A stretch of 52,834 bases of DNA from Bryobacteraceae bacterium (GTDB lineage Bacteria > Acidobacteriota > Terriglobia > Bryobacterales > Bryobacteraceae). Shown here piece by piece: positions 23,978 to 32,004 of this stretch; the stretch's first letter is position 1; each line of letters begins with the position of its first letter. A program made the translations under genes and the position numbers. The DNA lies in assembly GCA_025928545.1 (NCBI GenBank), contig JAICJH010000048.1, positions 1 to 52,834 on the forward strand, in the 5' to 3' direction. The notes under the pieces were generated by a model. It saw nothing but the letters and a program-made list of their open reading frames with translations, had not been told where the DNA came from and made no database searches.

Positions 23978-24478
23978 CTACGAATCCTCCACCTCATACT
24001 TGAGCTTCATAAAAGCTCCGATAATGAGTGCAAGTATTGCGCCGATCACACCGTCAATGGCCACAATCCGCCAGAGGAACGGGATCACGATATTGATGCC
24101 GGTGGGGAGGTGCGAGACGATTTCCAGCGACACCGCACAGGCAAGCGAGGCCGCGACGGCATTGTAAACCACCGCGACAACAGTGATAATCGCCGGCGGA
24201 TATCCGTTCATAATCCGCCGCAGATATCCATTGCCAAGCCCGCAGGCGATGAAGAAGGCGAGCGCGAAGACGATGCCGGTAACAGCCGACCAGCACAGCG
24301 CGAACGGGTTAATGAATATCTGGAGGGCGTTCGACGGGCTGGAAAAAGCGGTAAAGAAAGCCGCCCAAAAAGGCCCGGTTATGGCGCCCCAGACGACTAC
24401 TTTCGCAAGCAGCGACGGAAGCTCGTGGACGGGCGGCGGCCCCCGCCGAATCCGGAAGAGTGAGAACAACCATTTCAT
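23978..24478 (-). CDS. membrane sensor part of the split histidine kinase
   Basis: 166 aa with about four membrane helices (VVVWGAITGPFWAAFFTAF, ALCWSAVTGIVFALAFFIAC, AIITVVAVVYNAVAASLACA, VIGAILALIIGAFM). It ends LKYEVEDS, then TAG, then in the same frame ATG and the kinase. In most relatives this linker is continuous, so the pair is either a natural two-gene split or a single kinase gene with an amber mutation. Confidence 0.75.
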   Translation of the reverse strand: MKWLFSLFRIRRGPPPVHELPSLLAKVVVWGAITGPFWAAFFTAFSSPSNALQIFINPFALCWSAVTGIVFALAFFIACGLGNGYLRRIMNGYPPAIITVVAVVYNAVAASLACAVSLEIVSHLPTGINIVIPFLWRIVAIDGVIGAILALIIGAFMKLKYEVEDS

Positions 24479-24538
24479 GACTTTATTTTGCTCCGGTTCC
24501 GCCAGGCGGTGGTCTGTTTTCAGACGAACGGGAGTTCT

Positions 24539-25030
24539 TCAGTCCCGAACGGTTGCAAACGCCTCATTCAGGCGTTTCCAGGTGATGCCGAGTTCCTCGG
24601 GGAGGACGCGGGTTTCGCCGATGGTGGTCATGAAGTTCGAGTCGCCCGACCAGCGCGGCAACACGTGCATGTGAATATGACCGGCGATGCCGGCCCCGGC
24701 GCTTTCGCCGAGATTCATGCCGATATTCAGACCCCCGGGGCGGTAAATCCTTTGCAGGTGACCTTCGGATGCGCGAACCAGTTCCATCAGTTCGGCCGCG
24801 ACGGCATTCTCAACGGCGTTGAGCCGGTCCGCATGCACGAACGGAACCACCATGAGGTGGCCGCTGGTATACGGATAGCGATTGAGGACGACGAAGTTAT
24901 AGAGCCCGCGATGAACGATGAGATTTTCCTCGTCGTTCGACTGCGCCGCCATCTCGCAGAAAATACAGCCTTCGCGCGGTCGCTCGTGGCTCAGATAGCG
25001 ATAGCGCCAGGGGCTCCAGAGATGGTCCAC
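24539..25030 (-). CDS. HIT-domain nucleotide hydrolase/phosphorylase
   Basis: 163 aa. The histidine-triad motif is HIHMHVLPRW; WSPWRYRYLS and CIFCEM at the front resemble Ap4A phosphorylase-type HIT proteins. Cleaves nucleotide phosphates such as diadenosine tetraphosphate in relatives. GTG 25030 lies 3 bp after the HU stop, so the two genes are one unit. Confidence 0.9.
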   Translation of the reverse strand: MDHLWSPWRYRYLSHERPREGCIFCEMAAQSNDEENLIVHRGLYNFVVLNRYPYTSGHLMVVPFVHADRLNAVENAVAAELMELVRASEGHLQRIYRPGGLNIGMNLGESAGAGIAGHIHMHVLPRWSGDSNFMTTIGETRVLPEELGITWKRLNEAFATVRD

Positions 25031-25033
25031 AAA

Positions 25034-25357
25034 TCAGAGTGTGGGCGCTTCGGAAGCGGCGGCCGCCTCGACGGGACTGTCCGAATTATTGACCACGTCT
25101 TTCAGCTCTTTGCTGGGCTTGAAATACGGGATCTTCTTGGCAGGCACCTCTACGCGCGTGCCCGTCTTCGGATTGCGGCCAATGCGGGCCTGGCGCTGAC
25201 GGGTACGAAAACTCCCGAAACCGCGGATTTCGATCTTATCCGCATTACGCAACGAGCGTACGATGCTGTCGAAGATAGCCTCGACGATCACTTCGGATTC
25301 CTTGCGCGTCATTTCCACGACTCGCGAGACCTCTTCAATCAGATCGGCTTTTGTCAT
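25034..25357 (-). CDS. HU/IHF-family nucleoid protein
   Basis: 107 aa. MTKADLIEEVSRVVEMTRKE, IVEAIFDSIVRSLRNADKIE, then the DNA-bending arm signature GFGSFRTRQRQARIGRNPKT and VPAKKIPYFKPSKELKD. A 15-residue acidic/Ala-rich C-terminal tail is extra. ATG 25357 has GAGGAGGG five bases upstream. Confidence 0.95.
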   Translation of the reverse strand: MTKADLIEEVSRVVEMTRKESEVIVEAIFDSIVRSLRNADKIEIRGFGSFRTRQRQARIGRNPKTGTRVEVPAKKIPYFKPSKELKDVVNNSDSPVEAAAASEAPTL

Positions 25358-25429
25358 CAATACCCTCCTCAAACGGGGTCATAAAGCATTATCTCTCAAT
25401 ACCTTCGCCGGTGGCGAATGGCCTCACCG

Positions 25430-27157
25430 TCACTGCCGGCGCGGCAACAATTCTTCCAGACCGGAACTGGCGGCAGCCCCGCGGCGGCGGTAATCTTCGA
25501 GGCGCTGACTTTCTTCCGAATCGGCCATTGCTTTGAGGCTCAAACCGATCTTCCGCTCCTGCTCATTCATACGTATGACTTTGAAATCCATTTCCTGGCC
25601 CGGGGTCAGCGGCGGCGGATCGGATTTGCGGCCTGTCCAGCCAGGCACTTCGGAGAAATGGCACAAACCTTCGACGCCTTCAGCCAATTCCACAAAACCG
25701 CCAAACCCGGCGAGCCGCAGCACTTTGCCGCGCACCGTATCGTTCACGTTGTGCGACTGGAACCAGGTTTCCCAGGCATCGGGCTGCAACTGCTTGACGC
25801 CTAACGAGAGGCGCTTGTGTGCCGCATCAATCGCAAGAATCACGGCCTGCACGGTGGAACCTTTGCGCAGAATCTCACTGGGATGACGGATTCTGCGGGT
25901 CCACGAAAGATCGGAGACGTGTACGAGGCCGTCAATCCCTTCCTCGATCTCGATGAAGGCGCCAAACTCGGTCATGTTGCGGACGCGGCCTTCGACGACG
26001 GAGCCGACGCTGTAACGCGACTCGACGGTGGTCCAGGGATTGGCCTCCAACTGCTTGAGGCCAAGAGAAATGCGGCGGTCATGGAGGTTGACTTCGAGCA
26101 CCACCGATTCCACCTGATCGCCGGGCTTCACGACGCGCGAAGGATGGCGCATGCGGCGGGACCAGGTCATCTCACTGATATGGATTAGTCCCTCGATGCC
26201 GGGTTCCAGTTCCACAAACGCACCGTAATCCGTCACCGTCACAACGCGGCCGACGAGGCGCGAACCTACGGCGATCCGTTCGGCGACGCCTTCCCACGGG
26301 TCCGGCGTCAGCTGCTTGATGCCGAGAGAGACTCGCTCTTTGGCGGGATCGTACTTCAGAACCTGGACAGTGACTTCAGCGCCCGTTTCGAGCACTTCGG
26401 AAGGGTGGGCTACCCTGCCCCAGGAAACATCGGTCACATGGAGGAGACCGTCAATGCCGCCCAGATCGATGAAGGCCCCGTACTCCGTGAGATTTTTCAC
26501 GGTACCGGTGAGGATTGCACCTTCGTGGATCATTCCGAGCGTAATGGTTTTGCGGGAATCCACTTCTTCCTGCACGGCGAGTTTGCGGGAGACGACGGCG
26601 TTGCCGCGCTTGCGGTTCAGCTTGACGATCTTGACCGGGATATCCTGGCCGATGAACTGATCGACATTGCGAACGGGGCGCGGATCGACCTGCGAACCCG
26701 GCATGAAGGCACGGACGCCGATGTCGACGGAAAGCCCCCCTTTGACGCGGCCGAGCACCCGGCCCGAGATAGTTAATTGTTCGGTGAGCGCGCGTTCGAG
26801 ATTGTCCCAAATCTTGAGGCGGGAAGCTTTTTCGTGGGAGAGCTGGACGTAGCCTTCGGCGGTATAGCCGCCTTCGACCATCACTTCGACGATATCGCCG
26901 GGCTTGACGGTGGAGTTTCCGCTGAAGTCCTGAAACTGGGAAAGCGGGATGACGCCATCGGATTTGGAGCCGAAGTCTATGTAGACATCGGCGCCTTTGA
27001 TCTTGATGACGCGACCTTCTATAACCTCATGGCGGGATGGCGGCGCGAGGTGGCTGTAATCTTCGAGGAAGTGCTGGTAATCTTCCGCGTCTACGCTTTC
27101 CGCGTTTACATTAGTGGCCGGTAGATCCAACTTACCGGGAAAGTCGCTGTCCGTCAC
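25430..27157 (-). CDS. rpsA: 30S ribosomal protein S1
   Basis: 575 aa from GTG 27157 (GGGGG eight bases upstream); the frame is open further but the added part is not S1-like. Six S1 RNA-binding repeats, each with the YGAFVEL-type core: for example TVKNLTEYGAFIDLGGIDGL, VVTVTDYGAFVELEPGIEGL and VRNMTEFGAFIEIEEGIDGL; the second is degenerate, as in other S1 proteins. Binds mRNA on the small subunit during initiation. Confidence 0.95.
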   Translation of the reverse strand: MTDSDFPGKLDLPATNVNAESVDAEDYQHFLEDYSHLAPPSRHEVIEGRVIKIKGADVYIDFGSKSDGVIPLSQFQDFSGNSTVKPGDIVEVMVEGGYTAEGYVQLSHEKASRLKIWDNLERALTEQLTISGRVLGRVKGGLSVDIGVRAFMPGSQVDPRPVRNVDQFIGQDIPVKIVKLNRKRGNAVVSRKLAVQEEVDSRKTITLGMIHEGAILTGTVKNLTEYGAFIDLGGIDGLLHVTDVSWGRVAHPSEVLETGAEVTVQVLKYDPAKERVSLGIKQLTPDPWEGVAERIAVGSRLVGRVVTVTDYGAFVELEPGIEGLIHISEMTWSRRMRHPSRVVKPGDQVESVVLEVNLHDRRISLGLKQLEANPWTTVESRYSVGSVVEGRVRNMTEFGAFIEIEEGIDGLVHVSDLSWTRRIRHPSEILRKGSTVQAVILAIDAAHKRLSLGVKQLQPDAWETWFQSHNVNDTVRGKVLRLAGFGGFVELAEGVEGLCHFSEVPGWTGRKSDPPPLTPGQEMDFKVIRMNEQERKIGLSLKAMADSEESQRLEDYRRRGAAASSGLEELLPRRQ

Positions 27158-27327
27158 CGCTTTGGCCCCCAAACCCGCCCTTTCCCGACCTCGCGAATGA
27201 GGGCGGATCCGGAACGGGAATCTATCAACTATAAAGTTACCAGAGCGGGTTGTCAAACGGGATTGGGGTAGAATGGCTGCCCATTCAGGCCGATTCGCGC
27301 CAATCGGGACAGTTGAGGATGCGTGGG

Positions 27328-28038
27328 TCATGCGGCCTGCTGCAAGGCGGGGTTGGGCGATGCTTTTTTGCGCAATTCGAGCGGCGAGGGGCCGACTCCA
27401 TAGCGTTTCAGGCGGTGGTAGAAGTCGATGTAAGAGTCGATTTCCTCATTCGAAAAAACGAATCCATCTTTGGCGGGGTCGTAGGGTAAGTCCCTTTCTT
27501 TGGCGAGAATACTGAGGAGCCGGGCTTCTTCGAGTTTCTTCGCACGCTCGGCTTTGCGCTCGGCCTGGAGCTTCTGGAGCTGGTCGAAATGCTTCTGGAA
27601 GGAGCGGTGGATGCGCTGTTCGTAGAGCGAGAGCAGTTCCAGAGTTTTTGCGTTGTCGCGGACGGTCTGGGCCTCGGTGATGGCGTCGTTGATTTCCGGG
27701 TGGTCGGCGTTGTAGTTATCGGCGGTGCCATCAAAGTGACCAAGGGAGATGATGTTGTTCGACTGGGCTCGCGCATGGTTGAGACGCCAGGCGTCTTCGG
27801 CTACGGAACTGGCGAGGAATTCCTCGATGGAGCCGACGGGTTGGAGGTCGGCCATCATTTTGGAGCAGAAGGCGTCATGCTGGATGCGGCCTTCTTCGGT
27901 CATGACGGTGACCTGGGCGGTTACGCCGTGACGGCGGGCGTTCTGGCAGGATTTGCTTTTGCCGACGGGGGTGGTGGGGCCTGTGCCTTTTTGGGCGTTG
28001 ACTCGGTTGGCGGCTAGTTGTTTTTCGGATATCGGCAT
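27328..28038 (-). CDS. conserved acidobacterial hypothetical protein
   Basis: 236 aa. N-terminus MPISEKQLAANRVNAQKGTG then PTTPVGKSKSCQNARRHGVT belongs to a family with many copies in acidobacterial genomes. The middle is helical, and about 150-175 is a charged coiled coil (KLQAERKAERAKKLEEARL). Function unknown. An AAGGA upstream of ATG 28038 supports the start. Confidence 0.75.
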   Translation of the reverse strand: MPISEKQLAANRVNAQKGTGPTTPVGKSKSCQNARRHGVTAQVTVMTEEGRIQHDAFCSKMMADLQPVGSIEEFLASSVAEDAWRLNHARAQSNNIISLGHFDGTADNYNADHPEINDAITEAQTVRDNAKTLELLSLYEQRIHRSFQKHFDQLQKLQAERKAERAKKLEEARLLSILAKERDLPYDPAKDGFVFSNEEIDSYIDFYHRLKRYGVGPSPLELRKKASPNPALQQAA

Positions 28039-28477
28039 TTTGGTTGGTCCTTGTTGTTCTCGTTGTACTCGTTGCTTGCGCTATTTCTCGATGTCTTGCA
28101 TCCTATGGTTCGGTTTTAGCAGACGAGGGTGGCGGCAAAATGGTCGATTTTTTGTAAGATGGTGATTACAGGGCAAATAAAAACAACATTTCGACGATAC
28201 TCATATTCTAGGGAACCAACAATCGAGCCGGCGGTCTTTACTGGACGGGGATCAATCAAGACGGTCCCTGGATGGACCGTCGCATCGAAGGCGTTCAAAA
28301 TTCGCAGGCTGAGCGAGCGTTCAGATTCTACCGGTCTGAGTATCTATTACCGGAGACCGAGCGTTTGCGCCAATCATCTGGGCGGATCTCGAAGGAATTG
28401 GATTTAGGACTAATGGAGCCCGGAGTGTCTGCTCCATCCGAAATAACATCACGCTTCCGATGAGTATCGACTGTTCA
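28039..28477. other. 439-bp gap with a possible gene remnant
   Basis: No secure gene. A plus-strand frame at 28272-28463 (63 aa: MDRRIEGVQNSQAERAFRFY, LLPETERLRQSSGRISKELD) looks protein-like, and coding character extends upstream to a TAG near 28210 without a start codon. It may be the end of a decayed gene. Confidence 0.3.
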
Positions 28478-28771
28478 CTACTCGTCAGCGATAATCCCCG
28501 GTTTTAGGGAGAAGGGCCAAGCTAGGCTTTTCGCCCCCCACGCAGCGAACCAGGGAAACTGAACAATTCCGTCAACGCTATATTCTAAGGCATTCGTCAG
28601 TTTCAGCAGATTTAAGAAGGACGGGTTTCCGCAACCACTTTCGATTCCTGCAGAGTGCGTCCGGTGCATGTCTACCTGCTCTGCAAGTGGCTCCTGCGAC
28701 CATTTCCGCTCACGCCTGAGTTCCCTGAGACGGTCGGCAAGCGCGCGTTTTGCACTCGTAGCGGAAACCAA
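28478..28771 (-). CDS. XRE-family helix-turn-helix regulator (possibly degenerate)
   Basis: 97 aa from TTG 28771. LADRLRELRRERKWSQEPLA and EQVDMHRTHSAGIESGCGNP fit a Cro/C1-type domain, but the usual I-S-x-I-E-x-G stretch reads HSAGIESGCG, and no ribosome site is seen. Divergent from the next gene across 40 bp, where ACTCA and TGAGT form a loose dyad. It may be a decaying regulator. Confidence 0.5.
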   Translation of the reverse strand: MVSATSAKRALADRLRELRRERKWSQEPLAEQVDMHRTHSAGIESGCGNPSFLNLLKLTNALEYSVDGIVQFPWFAAWGAKSLAWPFSLKPGIIADE

Positions 28772-28811
28772 GATTCATACTCAACTAATGTAGACTATGA
28801 GTCGATAGAAA

Positions 28812-29816
28812 ATGAGTAACAATCGGCAAATTCTTGGCCTGTCTTCCCATTCGCCAGCGCTGAAGCTGATACTCACTTGCGGATTCGCGGCATTGACGAT
28901 TTCATGCCTATCGGGGGCGACCGATGCCAGAATCAGCGGTACGTACGTGGCACACGATCAAGGATCCGTGTCCATGCTCCAAATCACTCAGACCGATAAC
29001 GGCCAGCTCACAGGCGTATTGAGTGTTGTTGAAGCGAATAAAGACAGCCAAATAGAGACTGTTCAACGACCGTTTACCGGAGCACTCGATAACGGGCAGA
29101 TTACCCTGTCATTCAAGGAACTTCTGGGAACTAATACTCTCTCTGGCAAGGCGCGAGCAAATACAATTGATCTCCAATTTGTCGATTCCACTGCAGGCGT
29201 CCATACGTGGGCGTTCGCGCTAGGATCTGCCGAAGAATTCGGCAAGTATTCAACGGCCATACGTGCTCAAGTCGATTCGGCCAAGGTGAACGCGACGTTA
29301 GCTCAAATCGTTCAGATATGCGAACGAACCATCAATCAGGCCGAAGCGTGGTTGGCAACTTCCCAAGGGCGCGCGTCAAGAATCTCCAACATCTACGACA
29401 GGTACAAGGAAATTGAAAGCGGAATGCGTACCCTGATTGACAAGGAGCGCCAGACTCGAAATCCCGTGACGCGTTCACAGATCTCAGTTGCAATTACTCA
29501 GGGAGGAGTCACAGGAACGCAAACCGATGTTCAGGTTGATCAGGTATGGGATAACGTGGTGGATAGTGGCGCTGCACTTTTGCGCGAACTATCGCAGTCC
29601 TGCGGGCCCACCGAGGCCGAACTCCGTGCGCGCAATGCCGCTCCAGACTCGATTGCAGACTTTAAGGTGGCGTGCGAAAATCTGGCCCGGGAGAAAACAC
29701 GCTTCGAACCGGAGTTTAGGCGCGTCGCCGAAGTACGCAACAGCCTCAAGATCTTTCAGGCAGAAGCCGAAAAACGACGGCAAGCGCTTGATAATCTCGG
29801 CACCCGACTGCAGTAA
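28812..29816 (+). CDS. exported hypothetical protein
   Basis: 334 aa. Hydrophobic signal at 18-36 (LKLILTCGFAALTISCLSG; Cys 32 is a possible lipidation site). A small beta domain at 38-140 (ISGTYVAHDQGSVSMLQITQ, GQITLSFKELLG) resembles a lipocalin-like or polysaccharide-binding beta module, followed by a helical region with coiled-coil ends. No family recognised. Divergent from the XRE gene, which could regulate it. Confidence 0.6.
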   Translation: MSNNRQILGLSSHSPALKLILTCGFAALTISCLSGATDARISGTYVAHDQGSVSMLQITQTDNGQLTGVLSVVEANKDSQIETVQRPFTGALDNGQITLSFKELLGTNTLSGKARANTIDLQFVDSTAGVHTWAFALGSAEEFGKYSTAIRAQVDSAKVNATLAQIVQICERTINQAEAWLATSQGRASRISNIYDRYKEIESGMRTLIDKERQTRNPVTRSQISVAITQGGVTGTQTDVQVDQVWDNVVDSGAALLRELSQSCGPTEAELRARNAAPDSIADFKVACENLAREKTRFEPEFRRVAEVRNSLKIFQAEAEKRRQALDNLGTRLQ

Positions 29817-30080
29817 CGCAATCTGGGGTGTTTGGTAATTCCCGAGCTAGCCGTTTTTCAATTTCCACGCAATCGACGCCAGCCGGTCACGATACTTCGG
29901 GTGCGGTTTCCTCCAGCCCGCCCGATATCGCAAAGCGCCATCAGTGACTGCCGGTCTCTTTTTGAGAAGCTGGCGAATCGGCACGAGGTCTTGGCCAGTC
30001 CAGAAACACCTTTGAACATCCGGCCGCGTGATTCATTGATTAACGGCGCGGCATGGCCGGGGACGGGTAGGATAGTTTCT

Positions 30081-30962
30081 ATGTCCCCAATTCTTGTCAT
30101 TGGTTCCACTGGCCATGTGGGCAGCCAGGTTGTCGCCCAATTGAGCGATAAGGGCGTGCCGGTTCGCGCCATGACGCGCAAGCCTGGCGTCGCTCGCCCT
30201 TCCGCGCAAGTCGAGGTGGTGCAAGGCGACCTGACCTCGCCCGAGACTGTGGAGCCCGCCCTGAATGGAGTGGATACGGTGTTCCTGGTGTGGACGGCGC
30301 CGCCAGCCGCATTCCCGGCAATCCTGGAGCTGATGGCCAGACGAGTGCGGCGCATCGTTTATCTTTCGGCTCCGCTCAAGACGCCGCATCCGTTTTTTCA
30401 GCAGCCGAACGCTACCAGAGTAGTGGCGGAGCAGATCGAGCGGTCGATCGAAGCCTCCGGGCTGGAGTGGACCTTCCTTCGGCCGGGCATGTTCGCGTGC
30501 AATGGTCCGCACTGGTGGGGACAGCAACTTCGCGCCGGCGACCTGATTCGCTGGCCCTATCTCGACGTGCCAACTGCGCCGATCGACCCTGCCGACATCG
30601 CCGCGATCGGGGTTCGGGCGCTGTGCGAAAACGGGCACGCTGGAGCTGAGTACGTTCTGACAGGGCCGGAATCGCTCACGCAGAGGGAGCAGATCTCGAT
30701 TGTCGGCAGTGTGTTGGGACGGGCTCTGCGCATCGAAGAAATGACGCCGGATGAGGCCCGGAAGGAACTGGTCAGCGTAATGGACTGGGGCATGGCGCCG
30801 TCGACGTCGGTCTCGGCCGTGATCGAGAAGCTGCTGAGCGCCTGGGGGGCGGCTGCGGGATTGCCCGCATTCGTTTCGACCAGGTTTTCCGAGATCACGG
30901 GCACGCGCCCGCGTACATTCCGCCAGTGGGCCGAACTCCACGCACGGGATTTTCGGGGCTGA
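30081..30962 (+). CDS. NAD(P)-binding NmrA-like reductase
   Basis: 293 aa from ATG 30081. ILVIGSTGHVGSQVVAQLSD is the Rossmann Gly motif (GxTGxxG); VRAMTRKP, VVQGDLTSPETV, VDTVFLVW and LEWTFLRPGMF follow the NmrA/atypical SDR order. Lacks the YxxxK catalytic pair of classical SDRs at the expected place, so it may be a redox-sensing or quinone-reductase-like protein. AGGAT stands upstream. Confidence 0.85.
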   Translation: MSPILVIGSTGHVGSQVVAQLSDKGVPVRAMTRKPGVARPSAQVEVVQGDLTSPETVEPALNGVDTVFLVWTAPPAAFPAILELMARRVRRIVYLSAPLKTPHPFFQQPNATRVVAEQIERSIEASGLEWTFLRPGMFACNGPHWWGQQLRAGDLIRWPYLDVPTAPIDPADIAAIGVRALCENGHAGAEYVLTGPESLTQREQISIVGSVLGRALRIEEMTPDEARKELVSVMDWGMAPSTSVSAVIEKLLSAWGAAAGLPAFVSTRFSEITGTRPRTFRQWAELHARDFRG

Positions 30963-30976
30963 CCGGGACGGCAGTA

Positions 30977-31804
30977 ATGGATTTCTTTAACCGCTTTTAC
31001 ACCGTCTGTCAGCAGTGGGGTGACCTTGCCGATGAGATATCAACTCAAGGTTGGGACCCTATAGCCTCGGCTGTCTTACAGACAAGGAATCTGTTTGGCA
31101 GGGATATAAAATCGAACCTGGAATTAGACGTCGCGCACACAATTGATGACTTCCGAGTACTTATCGCCGCAATTCGGGAATCACCTACGAAGTTCGATTA
31201 TCCGAAACTTGCGTTGGAGCGGTTGAAAGATTTGGAAATGACTGAGGCCGCGATCAGCGCGGCCCAGTTACGGCCAGAAGAGGCAAATGCCTATCGTCAT
31301 TTCGTTGCGGTATCTCGGGATCTGCTCGCCGCGATGAGTCGCCTTCCAGTACCGGAGGAAGGCTACCTGGGCTTTAGAAGCAAAGTTCTGACGGATTTCG
31401 ACTTTCTTCGAACCGAGTTTGGCTTCAGTATCGGAGATACTTCTCCGGTTCGGGTAGTGTTTGTGTCAAACCCTGTCGAGGTTGCGGTGGAATACGCGCC
31501 ACAGTTGCCTGAGACAACGCTCGAAGTGACTGTACCAGAAGTGTCAGAATGGTCCCCTTTCCGTCTGGACGATTTTTTTTACTCTACGGGACTGGGACTG
31601 TCCTTCCCCTATGAATGCTTTGATTTATTAACGAGATCAGGGTTAGCGGACTTCATCGATGAGATGGCCGCGTTTATTAAGATCAATGCGGCGCCGATCT
31701 TGCGAGGAGATCGAAACGCATATTTGCAGCTTGCCGCCAAGGCGCAGGACCGTGAGCAGCTGTTCTGTAGTCAAATGGAAAAACAGAACGATACTGACGA
31801 ATAG
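30977..31804 (+). CDS. hypothetical protein
   Basis: 275 aa from ATG 30977, only 14 bp after the NmrA-like gene, so probably co-transcribed. Soluble, mixed helical first half (RDIKSNLELDVAHTIDDFRV) and acidic second half. No signal peptide, no family recognised. Base composition is lower in G+C than the neighbours. Confidence 0.6.
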   Translation: MDFFNRFYTVCQQWGDLADEISTQGWDPIASAVLQTRNLFGRDIKSNLELDVAHTIDDFRVLIAAIRESPTKFDYPKLALERLKDLEMTEAAISAAQLRPEEANAYRHFVAVSRDLLAAMSRLPVPEEGYLGFRSKVLTDFDFLRTEFGFSIGDTSPVRVVFVSNPVEVAVEYAPQLPETTLEVTVPEVSEWSPFRLDDFFYSTGLGLSFPYECFDLLTRSGLADFIDEMAAFIKINAAPILRGDRNAYLQLAAKAQDREQLFCSQMEKQNDTDE

Positions 31805-32004
31805 TTCGACCGTTGCACTGTCACGCTGACGCACTGGTAACGCGTCACGCGGGTAAACGTCATGGGGCGGCTCTCCGTTGACGATACCTTCCAGAACGAT
31901 GTGAATCATGTCCCCAGTTGGGCGTCCGACGGCAACATGTGAGATTCTGAAATTCATTAAAGGTCGGATTTCGATGATTGCACCGTGCATTCGAATCCAA
32001 AGCC

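Noticed and set aside
29858..30941. Minus-strand frames opposite the NmrA-like gene
   Set aside because: Shadows; the plus-strand Rossmann motif is unambiguous.
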